A DNA stretch of 64,000 nucleotides from Talpa occidentalis (taxonomy: Eukaryota; Chordata; Mammalia; Eulipotyphla; Talpidae), in NCBI RefSeq assembly GCF_014898055.3, contig NW_023604295.1, positions 71,760,301 through 71,824,300 on the forward strand. Reading direction: 5' to 3'. Of the stretch, positions 1 to 13,173 are shown in pieces. Under the pieces are notes generated by a model, which made no database searches, had not been told where the DNA came from, and saw only the letters and a program-made list of their open reading frames with translations. Each line of letters begins with the position of its first letter. The stretch's first letter is position 1. A program made the position numbers and the translations under genes.

Positions 1-216
1 ACAGCGTCTTTATCCTTCATGCCCTTTCCACTGCATATACTCACATCATTTTCTATGTATATTGTATTTGTTTAGACTTACAAAGTTTGTGAAGTGTTTG
101 CATGCATAATTTTACTTAATGCTTCCAACCTGGAAGGTTGGGATCCTTTTTATAATTTCAATTTTGTAATAGTATAACATGGGGGCTACGAGTTCTCATT
201 TAGAGATATTCTGCCT

Positions 217-360
217 AGGTCCTGCTACTTCAATTTCTAGCTGCATTATCTTGAGCATGTTACTTGATGTTTCCTCTCCTCATTGTCTGAAAAATGGGGA
301 TTTTTATGGTACCTGTTTCACTATGTGCACTTTTAAGAATTAAAAAGTTGAATGATGTTT
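217..360 (+). repeat. MIR-type ancient tRNA SINE remnant
   Basis: The order of blocks follows the MIR core as I know it: a tgagcatgttactt block, then a cctcattgtctgaaaaatgg block, then a gtacctgtttca block and an attaa-rich end. It is heavily diverged, so boundaries are approximate. Confidence 0.55.
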
Positions 361-1174
361 AGAGTTTGAAATGATCCCTTACAAGTAATAAGGGTTTGAT
401 AAAGATAAGCTCTTAGTTGATCACAAGTTAAGGACAAGTTACACAGGTTGACATTACATATTGTCACAAACTGAATAATAAAACTCAGCTTTTGTATTCA
501 TTTCCCATGTCTTCCCCAATGTATGACATTTAATTTGGCCTATTTTTTAATTTATAAGTAAACTAGAGGAAGAAAATGTATTTGCAGAAGACTGGACTGA
601 TTTATAGTCAGAAGATTATTTGAAAGCATAAAACTGCAAAAGAATTTGTAATATATATAAATTAGTGGAGTTTACCTTCATAGAGTTTCTACTCTGTGTT
701 CTCACTATTCCTTTAAAGGGCTTTAACGGCTCTTAGGAATAACTTTAAAGTAAATATGTATATTTTTCCTGGACGGTAGTTTGGAATGTCTGCTAAGTTA
801 TGAATATTTAGGTATTCATGAATCTTGACATCTGTCACTTGGAATGTTAAAAGTTCCTTTTTTTCCCCAAATACCTGACACATTTAATGATTCTTTGTAA
901 AGTTTCAAGAAGTTTAGGAAAAACTTTGACAACGTTGTTTTATACATTGATGTGCTAGTTTGTGAAGGACCCAAATAACTGATGCCATACTTCTGGGAGC
1001 TTATTTTAATCTTCTATTTTAGTGTAATTCGAGTCTCTTCAGCATTTCTTTACTTCTCAGGCAAGCTATTGCATTTAATTCTGATTAGTTTTCTTTATAT
1101 TATAAATTTAATACACAATGTTCATTTTAGGTAAAGTAACTAGCATGCTTTTCTAGACAATAGTGTATTTGTCA

Positions 1175-1606
1175 GGGTGTGGAGAAAAAGGAACTCTTCT
1201 GCACTGTTGGTGGGAGTGCAAACTGGTCCAACCACTGTGGAGAGCTGTGTGGAGATTTCTGGACCTACTAAACATAGAGCTTCCATATGATCCAGCAATT
1301 CCACTCCTAGGTATTTACCCAAAGGACACAGAAACATCAATTCCAAAGAACACCTGCACCCCTATGTTTATAGCAGCACTGTTTACAATAGCTAAGCTTT
1401 GGAAACAACCCAAATGCCCAAAAATAGATGACTGGATCAAGAAGATGTGGTACATATATACCATGGAATATTACTCAGCATTCAAAGAAGATAAACACAT
1501 GCAATTTGCAGCAACATGGATGGCGCTGGAAGGGATCATGCTCAGCGAAATAAGCCAAAAAGTAAAAGAAAAATACCGGATGGTCTCACTCATAGCAGGA
1601 ATCTAG
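1175..1606 (+). pseudogene. L1 ORF2 C-terminal fragment
   Basis: An open frame of about 143 residues covers the cysteine-containing C-terminus of L1 ORF2p ([15 protein letters not shown]) and runs to [10 protein letters not shown] and a TAG stop. It lacks the endonuclease and reverse transcriptase, so it cannot function. The apparent start upstream lies in the target-site duplication and is not a real initiation codon. Confidence 0.9.
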
Positions 1607-1830
1607 AAAACTTAAATAAGGGACCAGGAAAATGAATAACTATAAGAAAGTGAAAATCAAAATCAACAAAAAACTATGAACCAGAGACACTTTTTTGGGG
1701 GGCGGGGGCGGGAGGGGGGGATTGGGGTCAGAATGGGGGGGCTGCAATTGTATGGGGAATATAACAATAAAATTTATTATTAAAAAAAATAAAAATAAAA
1801 AAATAAATAACAACGATAGTAAAAAAAAAA
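1175..1830 (+). mobile_element. LINE-1, 5'-truncated (ORF2 end and 3'UTR)
   Basis: This is a young L1 3' end of about 656 bp flanked by a perfect 16-bp TSD (aatagtgtatttgtca at 1159-1174 and 1831-1846). It contains the last ~143 codons of ORF2, a G-rich 3'UTR block (about 1695-1740) and an A-rich tail. The tail is in two parts: an A-rich section, a short non-A spacer around caacgatagt (1811-1820), then a pure A run to 1830. It is nearly identical to the copies at 40202 and 49445. Confidence 0.95.
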
Positions 1831-2048
1831 AATAGTGTATTTGTCATACCCTTAGTCTTTGCAGTTTTGGGGTACACTAAAATCTTATTTTCGTAGCCAC
1901 ATATATAAAACACATTACCTCTATAAAGGAAAAGGCACAAAACTGAAATTCTGTCTTTCCTACATAATCTAGATCAAAGTACCAAAACACTCTCTCTGTA
2001 GCCAAGGAAAAAGGAAGAGGAGCAAAAGGTGAATATAGACTAGTTGAG

Positions 2049-2366
2049 GGCCTCCCCGGTGGCACAACAGTTGAGCGCTGGGTTGCGAAGCTGCCCGCGG
2101 CCTCTGCGGCGCCAGTTCGATCCCCGGCTGCTCCCCGGCCACCGGAGGAGGGTCCCACAAGGCGCGCAGACCTCTCCTGCCGCCCGCCCGCTGCTCCCCT
2201 CATCAGTGTACTTCGGTCCTTCTGCCTGCTCTGCTCCCGGCTCTGGCTCTGGTGAATTCTCTCACCCTCCCACGCTTCTGACTGTACCCAGTGCATGTAT
2301 AAACAAAACAAACAAACAAAAAAATAAATAAAACATGCCTCTATAAAAAAAAAAAAAAACAAAAAC
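2049..2366 (+). mobile_element. tRNA-derived SINE, younger subfamily, tagged tail
   Basis: The element opens ggcctccccggtggc, with an A-box-like tggcacaacag and a B-box-like agttcgatccc. Its body reads cttcggtccttctgcctg, and the tail is (AAAC/AAAT)n. A 14-bp TSD with one mismatch flanks it (2035-2048 and 2367-2380, atagacta[g/t]ttgag). Before the terminal A-run the tail carries the unusual tag aaaacatgcctctata, which is absent from the other full copies. Confidence 0.93.
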
Positions 2367-2899
2367 ATAGACTATTTGAGTGAGCTCCTTTGAATGAGCC
2401 TTTACATCACCATTCTGTTTGTATATCACTTCACAAAATTTGGAACCATAAGCAGAGGTTAGGGAATGAGCCTTTTTTAGAAAGCAATTTATCTAGCAAA
2501 AAAAAAAAAAAAAATCAAGTTTCTCAGACTTAAAAAGAGGTAGATATTTGACATTTAAAGTGGTTGTTAAGAACAAACAGGGTTTATGGAGGCAAATGCA
2601 GGCATTACAAGACAAAGACTAACTGGAGAGAGGCAAGAAGTAGGGGTCATGATCAGATTACTATGTGTCATCTAGTTTAACTGAAACAAGGTCTGTATAT
2701 GGGAAGATGTAGTCAGTGGAAAACAAGGGAACTTGATTCATCTAGGATGAATTATAGTCATGAGTAATTCCCAGTAGAATAGTTTAATGTAGGGGTTAGC
2801 TGTGACAAAGGTGAAAACATAAATGGATTAAATTTCTAATTTCATTGTTTTACTTCTGTGTTGTGTTTTTTTTAATCAAACTGTTTAATTTAGAAATTT

Positions 2900-3175
2900 T
2901 TCTCCTCTGGAAGTAGAATGATTTAGCCATATGGATGATTTCATTGGTTTACCCATGTAGAGAGTGATGGTGATGATGAACAATTAGTGGTTGTCAAAAA
3001 GGAAGGGAGAAGGGGAATAGGTCAACTACAAGAGGTCAGGAGGATGGTGAAGTATAAAATTGGACTTTTACTGATGAAATTAATGTATGCAGTATATACA
3101 CATACTGACTTTTAACAATGCACAAATGGGACTTATATAATGTTATAATGCAGTCTTACCTTAATAAAAAAATTT
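2900..3175 (+). repeat. Old L1 3'UTR-like remnant
   Basis: Blocks such as ttagtggttgtcaaaaagg, then gggacttatataatgttat and ccttaataaaa, resemble the 3' ends of old mammalian L1M/L1MA families. A related end lies at 62880-63025. The family is named from memory of the motif order. Confidence 0.45.
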
Positions 3176-3177
3176 AA

Positions 3178-3435
3178 AATATTTGTTTTATTTATTTATG
3201 AACTGGAGTATAGGCCAAAGGTGCAGGGGTTAAGAGGATTCACCAGAGACAGAGTGGGGAGCAGAACAGACAGATCTACTGAAATACACTGCTGAGGGGA
3301 GCAGTGGGCCAGACAGGAGAGGTCTGCATTGCCATATGGGTTAGCTCCCTGGTGGAGGATCGAAATTTTGCTGCAGTGGCTGCAGACAGCTTCATAGTGC
3401 TGAGACTTAACCCCTTTTCACCACCAGGGAGGCCC
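3178..3435 (-). mobile_element. tRNA-derived SINE, older subfamily
   Basis: In reverse orientation it begins gggcctccctggtggtg (3419-3435) and ends in the oligo-T/TTTAT tract at the left edge. The body matches the older group (tatttcagtagatctg; aatcctctt). The B-box is degraded. No clear TSD seen. Confidence 0.88.
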
Positions 3436-5084
3436 AATAATTATTTTTTTAATGAAAAAAGTGATATTAAAAAAATCAAAATCAGTGTTTCCCAGAGGAA
3501 AAGCAGACAGCTGAAGTGAGCAGGTATAACAATGAGAACCTTTCTACTTATTGGGTGAAGAAATAAGTTTACAGTGTTCCCCACAAGCCATCACACTGCT
3601 ATGGAACTTTTTCATTTCTTTGGCACCATTTGCCTAAGAGGAAGCAGAGAAGGCTAACTAGCTATTGGCAGGAACCTGGAGCATTGGAAGCATCATGCAA
3701 AGGCAAACTGATCCTGGTTCTTTGATTAAGTTATAAGCAGGTAATTAAGTCTCTCTACTAGGGGAGTTGCTGAGTACCAAAGAGGCACTGTGGGAGACTG
3801 AAATCTAGAAAAGCTGCAGCTTCCTGTGCATTGAAAGAGACTTGGGATCTTACAGAAACATTTATCCAGCCTGGGAATGATATCAGGATGGAATTAAATT
3901 GATGTCAGTTAGGGAGTACAGATAGATGACTTAAGTGAACATTTTCTTTCCGATCTTATTTCCCATGGTTATATGTTTACTTTTAAAATGCCTCTGCTTG
4001 GCTCATAAGGAATAATTGATTTAGGAATGTTTGTTAACCTCTATTACTATTTTTGTTTAATGTGACCACAAGGAGCTGACACTGGCTTAGTTGGTAGCAT
4101 ATCCTAACCATAGGCAAATTTCAGGAACTAAATAGAAACAATCTGACAGCTACTGAACTTTTGACTCTAAATCTAAAGTTAGAGTTGCCACAAAACCACC
4201 AGTGTTATCATCAGTTTTATAATTCAGCCAATATATTCTTTGTTTCTTATTTTCCTAAAAAGTTTTCTCCACCTTGAGAGGTATGGAGTCTTTCAGTTGG
4301 TGCCCATGTTTATGCACTGTATTTCATTAGCAAATCATTTTCTCAGACATTTGTAACTTACTTGCAAAACATCTGAATTCAATTGATTATTTTACAAAAT
4401 AGGCTATTCATTCACCTTCTTTTCCTTTCCTTCAAAGAATATTTTGAGTCCTGTGCTTCATGGAGCATCAAAAAAACTTCAGAATGAATGGCAAAACTTC
4501 ATTATTGTTGCTGTCAATTTCTTTAAGCAAATAGTATCAAGTTCTTAAACATCTTTTTGCATAAAACCATACTCATTCTCAATTCAGTCTCATTTATATT
4601 TTTAGTTTTGTCATTTTTTACTATCTTTATTCATTTTAAATAACTTTCAAATATCATGCACATCAAAAATGGTGTGTGCATCAGAGTATGCATAGCAACA
4701 TGAAACCCTTGAAATTCTACCTCCAGTTGGCATGTCATTCAGAATAGGATAACACTAGAGGAGGCATCCTCACCTCCAAGGAACAGAATGCTGAAGTGTT
4801 TTATCTGTTTTCTTTGGATTTACATCTTCTCTTCTCTGATGGTGTGAATATACTCCCCTTTACCCAATGCCTTATGTCCCCCAGCACTTTTGTGTTTTTC
4901 TTATGGCCCTCATAGAGAACAATTGTTCAACTACTAAGGAAACATGTTAGATATTTCCTTCTACTCAGTCCCTGTGCTTCAAGCTGGGTATTCAAAAAGT
5001 AAGGTAAAACTTCCTGTTAGCAATATATAGTCTGCTATGGAAAGCAGACACAATTTCCTTCCTATTTCATTTTTTCAATAAATC

Positions 5085-5260
5085 TTTGAGTGTGCATAAT
5101 ATGCTTGCTATTACATTAGGCAGTAGAGACAATAGATGAAAATATAAGATGTCTGTGCCCAATCCAATTAAGAAACAGACACAAACAATAAGCACAGAAA
5201 AAAATTTTGCACTATTTAAATAATTGCCTTAATACGAAAAATATCATACGATGGTAGAAG
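5085..5260 (+). repeat. Possible L2 3' fragment
   Basis: The order of motifs (gcttgctattacattaggca, gagacaatagatgaaaat, ctgtgcccaatccaattaag) resembles the L2 3' end 'last age, new element, sum, cumulative total' region of mammals. Strongly diverged. Confidence 0.35.
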
Positions 5261-6220
5261 CACAAGCCTTAAATAAAACCTTCCTTCAGGAATTTAAAAA
5301 AGTCCTCATGGAGACTAAAAGGCTAGAACACGGAGTAATAACAGCATGAGTTGTAGAACATGCAAGGCTCAAAGGGAGCACAAGTCAGTAATAAATATAT
5401 CTTATCTGTAAAAAATAGTGATATTGGAAAATACACTCTTACACATCTTGTTATAGCTTTTTTTTTTTTAAATCTCCCCTAATATTAGCCTGTATATAAT
5501 AGGTTTCTAGCTAATGTCATTCAAATCAAGTACCTACTACCAGATGGAAAGGACATAATATAGACAAACTTATATTTGAATACTAACCTTGGTATCTGCA
5601 TAAATTAGAAAATAACATTACCTTCCTGATCTATTATCTGAAAATGGGGATAATGTTCTCTCCCATCCTGAAGGTTTTTTTTTTTTACTATTTTTGAAAA
5701 ACTGCTTAAATATTAACAAAAAATATGTGTATGGAGGGATTTCAAGGAATTGCTTTTGCTTTTATTATTTTAATATGTCTTGATGATTATTTTATATTTC
5801 ATTTCTTTAAAATGTTCTTCCAGTTTCTTAATCTAACTAAAATAAGATATAGAATTATCCTTAATATAATATTACTAGTTCTTAGCATTTCAAATAACAC
5901 CGGCTTATATTTGTGTCTATATTATTCTACCATATCTATATGGAATAGAAAGTTAATTTCATATTGTTCTTATGTGCATTGGTGGTTGAAGGTTGTTTAC
6001 TTGTTTGCTTGATTTGGGCAACTCTTTTTCCAAAACACTTGACCTAAGAATTGACTTTATCTACTATCCTTATGATGAAATCTTACCACTACAGCAATTC
6101 TGATTATGTGACTAACTAAAAGGTTTGGTGGGTTTGGCCATGGCCAACCAAGCATAGTTGAAATTGAAAACTGTTTTCTAAAATGCCCAGAACTCATTTG
6201 GCTATTGCCTTGAGACTTTT

Positions 6221-6474
6221 TTTTAAAGATTATTTATGCATACAAGAACTGGGGTACAGGCCAGAGGTGTGGGGGAGAGGGTGAGAGGATTCACCGGAAA
6301 CAGAGTGGGGAACAGAACAGGCAGAATGACTGAAACACACTGCTGATGGGAGCAGTGGGCAGGCAAGTCAGGAGAGGTCTGCTGTGCCATGTAGGTAGCT
6401 CCCTGGCTGGGGATAGAACTCGTGCTGCAGTGGCATAGGTTGCATCTTAACCCCTTGTGCCACCAGGGAGACCC
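6221..6474 (-). mobile_element. tRNA-derived SINE, older subfamily
   Basis: In reverse it reads gggtctccctggtggcaca, then the older-type body and a tail of the ttatgcataa class. A short imperfect TSD around agactttt (6213-6220 and again just after 6480) fits. The central head region is shortened relative to other copies. Confidence 0.88.
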
Positions 6475-6919
6475 TGCGTCAAGACTTTTATTTATAATTT
6501 TTCAGGGGAAAGAATGGGAAGAAAAGGGCAGATAAATGGCACTGATGGGCCTTGGCGTTTAACTTCAGCACCATTCCTTTGCCATTTCAGCTATCACAAT
6601 CTCGGGGCATGGAAACTAGTCACTATGGTTTTATTTTTTGGAACAAAAGATCAGGAATAGCATTTAATTCAGGCCACCATTCCCTTTGTGCATACACGGG
6701 GGGTAAACCTCTCTTTCTGTGCTTACTTCTTAGGCCCCTCTTCCTGCGTCGCATCTAGGAATGAAAGACTGAATGTTATGTATTTTACTCAAAATATTTG
6801 TACATTTATTACAGGAAATTTTAGGAAACCAAACAGTATATTGACATGATAGTATAATAGTATACTAATATTTTACATAATTATGTATTATTGTATGCAT
6901 AGATACCATATAAAGGTAT

Positions 6920-6923
6920 GATA

Positions 6924-6957
<34 letters not shown>

Positions 6958-6963
6958 TGTAGT
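6920..6963. repeat. (AT)n/(TATG)n microsatellite
   Basis: Alternating AT for about 24 bases passes into tatg/tatgtatg units. Confidence 0.9.
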
Positions 6964-9900
6964 TCTTTAATTCTGTCTCTGTCCCCTGTTAGGTTATGAA
7001 CTCTGTGGACAGGGACCATGCTGATGTACATTAAGCATGTTTTCTGAAACACAGGATACACTTCAATAGTGTGGGCTTTCCATTTAATTTTTTAATGTCC
7101 TTATTAGGACTGTAATATACACACACTTGCATAGGCACATATATTTATGTGTGTATCTATATGATTGTAGATATATGTAAATATATAGAGATATGTAAGT
7201 TATATTATAAAGACGTATTTACTATAAACAGAGAATTAACTAAAATTTGCAGTGTGGAGGTGTAATAGACTTTAAGGATGAATCCCCAGTAACACTGCTG
7301 CACTTAGGTCTGCTTGCCTCAGCTAGCATGCTGTTCTTTATCTCATCTTCTGTATCTGATCATTATATTTTACTTCTGCGCCTCAAAAGAGATGAAGTTA
7401 GACCTTTAATAGTTGTAGTGGGAAACATTTAACCTTGACAAATATTTAAGGACTCCCTGTTGTAGTTATAGTGCACTGCAGCAAGCTGCAGAGAGCGAAA
7501 AAGAAGCATTAGTTGTAGCCCCTGCCTGGAGCCATGTTGATCAGTGGTGGAGAAGTAGGAGCAAGTTTACTCTTTCAAAAAGAGAAAACATGGGCCCTGA
7601 TTTAGAAAATTATTTTATGCTGTGTGCTCTTCTTTGGGGAATCGAATAAACACGAAAAGCATTTGACTTTAAGACATATGCGTCCCTTTAAGAGTTAGTT
7701 TTTAGTACAGTTTTTTTTTTAATCTCATTAGTTTTTTTTTTAATCTCATTAGGACTATACTTTATTGTCATATATACATAAATGATATCAATAAAAATTG
7801 TGTAACATCCACAACATGGAATTTATAATAGACTTTTAATTAATTCCTAGGTAAAATTAGTATGCATTACAGTTTCAAGAAACAAAATACAAACCCACTA
7901 ATCAAAATGTTCAGCTAACAGAGCTGGGGCTTTTTTCATTAGTTATATTGTCTTGAATTTCATCACTTTACCAGCTGGCTTCTTGTCAATTTATAGTTTG
8001 GACCTTTACATCAAACAGCAAAAAATTAATTACAGGAAAAGAAATCCCAATAGGAATTTCGCGCTTAGAGGTTTTTCACAATTAACTAGACATGAATAGT
8101 TCTGTTTACAAGGGAAATGGAAAAGGAGAGAAAGAACTTAGAGAAATTTCTAGACTCATGAATTAAATGTAGCAATGTTAGTCACTTGCTTTCTACTCTT
8201 GTTTTAAAGTTGTTTAGCCAAATCATTAAAGCCTTATTTCTAGAAGCACCCAGTGCTGTTACTACATTCAGTACAATGAATCTTGGCAAGAACTGTGAAT
8301 TTTCTTATAAAATGTCCCAAGTGACAGGTCAAAAAATTACTTTTCTCCCTTCATTTTGAAATGAGTAACATTCTATGTATTACATTAATGATCAGAATCA
8401 TAATTTAATGAGCAGAAATGTCATATTTTGATGGTGAATGTCAGGTTACTTGTGATACATATTTTGGGCTCAAGAAGTATTGTTCTCATGTGTCACGGTC
8501 ACTGCTTCTCTGCAGTAAAGTCAGTTTGAATGTGACTTGTCTACGTCTCTTATCTGTTGAATAAACCAGCCAAAGGTTTTAAAAATGCTTCTTAGAAATT
8601 CTTACTTGTGAGGTATTCTACTTCCCAACATTCTAATACAGTGAGCCATTCTTATACTTTTTAAGACTCAAATGCCTGGAGAATCTGCGGAAAACCTTTT
8701 TCTCCTCAGAAAAATGTACAGATGAACATACACACATTTAGCATAAAATACCAGGGAATAACTAGGAGTGCGTAAATCCATTACAAATGCCTGTTGCATT
8801 CACTGAGAAATATGTACATACATGATGTATACATGTATATATGACATTTATATATAATTTAGAAATGTATACACCCATATTTTTTAATTTAGTTAAATTT
8901 ATATGCTGCTTCAGAACATGTTTTTCCCATCCCTTCAAGTTGTTTATACTAAAACAAATCAATTACCTTTGCCATTATCTGAATAAATTTATATTTTGTC
9001 TCCATCTTTATATACAGCAGTCCTAAGTTATAAGCTTTTCGGATGGCCATATTTCACTGTTCTGTTTCAACTGCTGCCACATTTCCTAAGTAATTTGTAG
9101 GCCATAGCTGAGAAGAGCATCCTTAACTTCTTTTAATGATAGTATTTTTCTTCGTTAGGTTTGTGAGCTGTGAGCTAGTGTAAGATACTAACACACATTT
9201 TCCAGTTTTCTCTGTTCAGTCTCAGAATGCTTCACGATTATTCCAAGGTCACTTTGAAAGTCTCTCTGTGATTTGCTTCCATTTATTTTATGCTTGTGTT
9301 TACAGTTTTGAACCAAATATGAAATTTAATGTTGCGTTTGTCTACATTAAACTTAATTTGCCCCTTGTCAGCTCATTTACAACAGATATAACATTCAGAA
9401 GCCACCCTGTAGAATGTTTTGTCTGCATGAAAATAAAATAACTTTTATTTTTTGTTGAATGTAACTTTCCATATCTTTCAAGCTTATAAAGAAGCTTTTC
9501 CAGGAGAAGTTTTTCAGAAAATCTGAAGTAGTCCCTAAGAGATACTAATATATTATTATTTAATAGAATAGGGTCTTCATTAAATCTTGAATTTTTAAAA
9601 AATAACTTCCTAATTTAGAGAGTTAATTTCTTCTCCCATATTATGTAAGCATGCTTATTAGAATCGTCTTACTGGAATATAATGGATAAATGAATTAAAA
9701 ATTTAAAATACATTAAAATCCAAAATTGGATTATGAGACCAAGCATTTCTCCTTCTTTCATCTTTCTCTTATATTTTCCCAAGTACTTAAATTGACTTAT
9801 GAATTTTCTTCTTAATAGTTAATAACTTTTTACATGCTTTTGAAAAGAGAAATGAATATTTCAAATTTACCTATTAAAGAGCATTAAAATAAAATCTTAA

Positions 9901-10438
9901 ATTTAAATGATAAAAATACTTTTAAGGTAGAACTGTAAACATATGTATTAAGGAATATAATATGTATATATGTTAAACATTATTTTCAGTAACAATTTGT
10001 AACTTTTACCTGTGTCTTCAAATAATTAATAATGTTCACACCTGGGAAATTTCTCTTAAAATCTGCTGTTTACCTTTTGAACAAGCTATTCTACTTACTC
10101 AGTTTATTTTAAGGAAATATCAGGCAACTAACTGCACAGAGATGCATTTACAGTATTGGCCATTTTTTAAATATTTAAGTATTAATAAAAGTCAAAATAG
10201 CTAACCTGAAAATAGTTAAATAAATAATATGCACACAATGTAATACCATGGTGGAAATACACATTTATTCACATGAAAATACTAATATTAAGTTCAAAAT
10301 AGCATAAAAGGTAAACCTATATTTGTTTGTAGGCAAGTTGTAGGTAGAAAAAAAATAGAGAATGATAGATTTGGATATATAGCCATCACTATATAAATGA
10401 AAATTAAATATTTATCAAAAATACAGTCTACTTGGGCT

Positions 10439-10535
10439 GATAGAACAAAATATCATGAATTGGGTGACTTATAAACAACAGAAATTTATTTCTAATTTTC
10501 AGGAAGCTGGCACTGCAGATGGAGTGCCAGAATGG
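10439..10535 (+). repeat. Ancient interspersed repeat fragment, family uncertain
   Basis: The segment aacaaaatatcatgaattgg, gtgacttataaacaacag, aaatttatttct is close to a common mammalian repeat block (roughly 'accatagactgggtggctta'). I cannot name the family with certainty. Confidence 0.4.
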
Positions 10536-10539
10536 TTGA

Positions 10540-11110
10540 GTGAGGACCCTTGTGAAATTGTGATTTATAGGAAATATATATATATACACACACACTCATG
10601 TATTTGGTCATTCAGATGACCAAAATAGTTTTTTCTCATACATATTTGCTCATCATCCACAATTCCCTGTTCATGGCACCTTTTTGGATTCTCTTAAGTG
10701 TTGAGAATGTTAATGGTGTCTTTCTATGTTAACAAAGGTAACTTTTGGAAAGCACTTGAGGATGAAAACTAGTTGCCAGTTTAGTACTTCTAGCCCACCC
10801 CTTCGACCTCTGGAGAGGGGGAGAGACTGGATATTGAGTTTAGTTGCTCATGATTTAGTCACTCCTGCCTATGTAAAAATGCCTCCATAGAAACCTAAAA
10901 GGAAGGTCTTCAGAGAGCTTACAGATTGCAGAACATGAAGATTTGGGGGACAGTTGCCCACCTGGAGAGAGCCTGGAAATCCCATGCCTTTTTTCTATAC
11001 CTTTCCCTATGTATCTCTTCCATCTGGTTCTTATCCTTTAGTGTAATTTGTAATAAATTGGTCATCTAGTGGATAAATCTAGTGTAATAAATTCTCTCCT
11101 GAATTTCAGT
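10540..11110 (+). repeat. Probable ancient LTR-type repeat
   Basis: Blocks such as gcctatgtaaaaatgcctcc, atagaaacctaaaaggaagg, tctcttccatctggttctt and taataaattggtcatctagt follow the order of a mammal-wide repeat that I believe is an LTR (ERVL-like). The AATAAA-like spots near 11052 and 11086 would be its poly(A) region. The family name is unsure. Confidence 0.4.
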
Positions 11111-11889
11111 AACCTACCTGTCACTATTATGCTAAATCCATAAATGCCTATGTATTCTTCAGGTCTTAAATGAAACAAACAAACAAACAAAAATAAGTTT
11201 AGTATCTTCTCCCTACACACTTCCTCTCACCATTTTCCCCAAATTCAGGTAATGCTGTTACTACTCAGTTTCCTGAGCTCATAACTGACATCCCTTTTCC
11301 TTACCACCTCCATTCAGCTGGCAGTCATCAAATCCTGCTGTATCCATCTCAGAAATGCCATTGGAACCATCATTCTTCATTCCTACAAAGTCTCATCATC
11401 TCATACCTTATACTTTGGATCCCATACTATCTTTCCAACCTTTGCCTATCACCCGTATCTGTTATCTTTCCCCTCTGTGACATAGAGATTTTATAAGAAA
11501 ATATTTGAATTCCTCATTCCCTTACCTAAAAATTGACTTTGGTTCCATAGTGCCTTTAATAGAAAATCCAGATTTCAGGAGGTCTGTCCTCATAACTTCA
11601 TTTTGTTTGCCCAATGTCTCCACCTGCCATGAACCCCTTTTTATGGTTAAACTGAACTCACCTCCTCTCCCCTTCACACTCCAGTGCAGTTACATATGTC
11701 AGTTGCTTAACTTGAATTCTCTGACCTAATATGAAAGGTTGGTCATTCTTTGTGCTTACCATGGCATGTACTTCTGAGCCATATGGTAGATTTGTAAGAG
11801 AATGCTTAAACTATGCTACCTAAATTGATAAGCCCTACCACATAATAACTCTCATGCCTGCACTCTCTTCCCTGTAAGATCAAGACAAT

Positions 11890-11985
11890 AATACACCTTT
11901 TTCAGGGTTGTTGAAATTGGAAAGAGCCCATTCATATGCAAAATTTATAATAGTGTTTAGCACATAGTAAGCAGACATTAGCCAT
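11890..11985 (+). repeat. MIR tail-like fragment
   Basis: The phrase ttagcacatagtaagcag with preceding agggttgttgaaattg resembles the 3' half of MIR. Short and diverged. Confidence 0.35.
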
Positions 11986-12599
11986 TCACTGCTGCCTCTA
12001 CTGTGAGGAATCATGATGACAATGATCTAACAATCTCCCCCAGGAAAGGAATTAGTAATAATGGAGTCCATTCAGAAATGGACTACAAAAAGACTGGATC
12101 CAGTTTTTAGATTACTATACCTTAGCTGCCTCATGGAATTTTTAGTGTATCTCCTAAGTCCTCTACTAAATAAAAATCTAACTAGCATTTGGCATGTAAT
12201 TTTCCCCAAACTGGTAGTAACTTCATTATCAGTATCCCATAAGCCCTAACTACCATTCTGGAAGTACATCATTCTGCTGGTTAAATGGATAATAATTAAC
12301 TATGTCATGGGTATACTATGGACTGTGTGAATCAAGCCCCAGACCTAAATAGGACTCCTAAGTATAGCAGAGGAAAATTTGTTGTCTCTTTCAAAGCATA
12401 AGTAAGTAAATATAAACATATATACATTCTGTATACTCTATTATGTATTATAGATATTTTCTGACCCCACAGGGTCAGAAATTAAGTTATTTCTTCTTTC
12501 TCAGTGGTGGGCAGTGTCCTAAGAAATATCATTTATAATAAAATAATAGAAGTTAGCAAAGTTTTTGTGGATACTTTAGTTTTTATAAAACTGCTATAG

Positions 12600-12636
12600 A
12601 CATAACATCCAAACATAATTGGTTTGGATGTTATGT
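12600..12636. repeat. Perfect 15-bp inverted repeat, 7-nt loop
   Basis: acataacatccaaac (12600-12614) is followed by ataattg and then its exact reverse complement gtttggatgttatgt (12622-12636). No flanking duplication or transposon end was recognised. Confidence 0.9.
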
Positions 12637-13121
12637 TTATTTTGATGGTTATGGTCCCTAAAAGTTTAAATTAAAAGTTAAGTAAATTGCATTGTTTCTT
12701 AGCGGAGTTTACCATTTTGAATAATTGTAGAGTAAATCATTTTGAATTACATTAGCTTTTATTTATTAGAATATTAATATACCTTTTTATTTAAAGTAGA
12801 ACATTTGTTTTGGCAATGGTACTTTCTAACTCAAAAGAGAAATTTGTAGCTTAGAAATTTGTTGCATTAATATAGCAAATCAAAGTAATTTTAGTAGGTA
12901 GTATTTAATTTTAGGGGGAAAAAGAAGCCATAAAGTAGAAAAACAACTTGGGGAAAACTATAGAAGCCTATCTATTAGACAGCTAATATCTAAATTTGAT
13001 TTTCAGAATGAAAAATATGTATGTTATTATTTTTTTACATTTTGGGTGTATTTTTTCTGATTCTTATAATTATAATGAAAAATAGTATATGAATGGATTC
13101 CCAACCAGCTGTCCCAATTGT

Positions 13122-13173
13122 ACGTGCACATACACATACACATACAGGCACATGTGCGCACACACACACACAC
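13122..13173. repeat. (CA)n-rich simple repeat
   Basis: Interrupted cacata/cacaca units lie just upstream of the exon at 13855. The reading frame they create is low-complexity and not a gene. Confidence 0.85.

Noticed and set aside
1877..2368. 163-residue minus-strand open frame with arginine/proline-rich region
   Set aside because: Antisense reading through a SINE; low-complexity and repeated in other SINE copies (38520-38885, 56358-56735).
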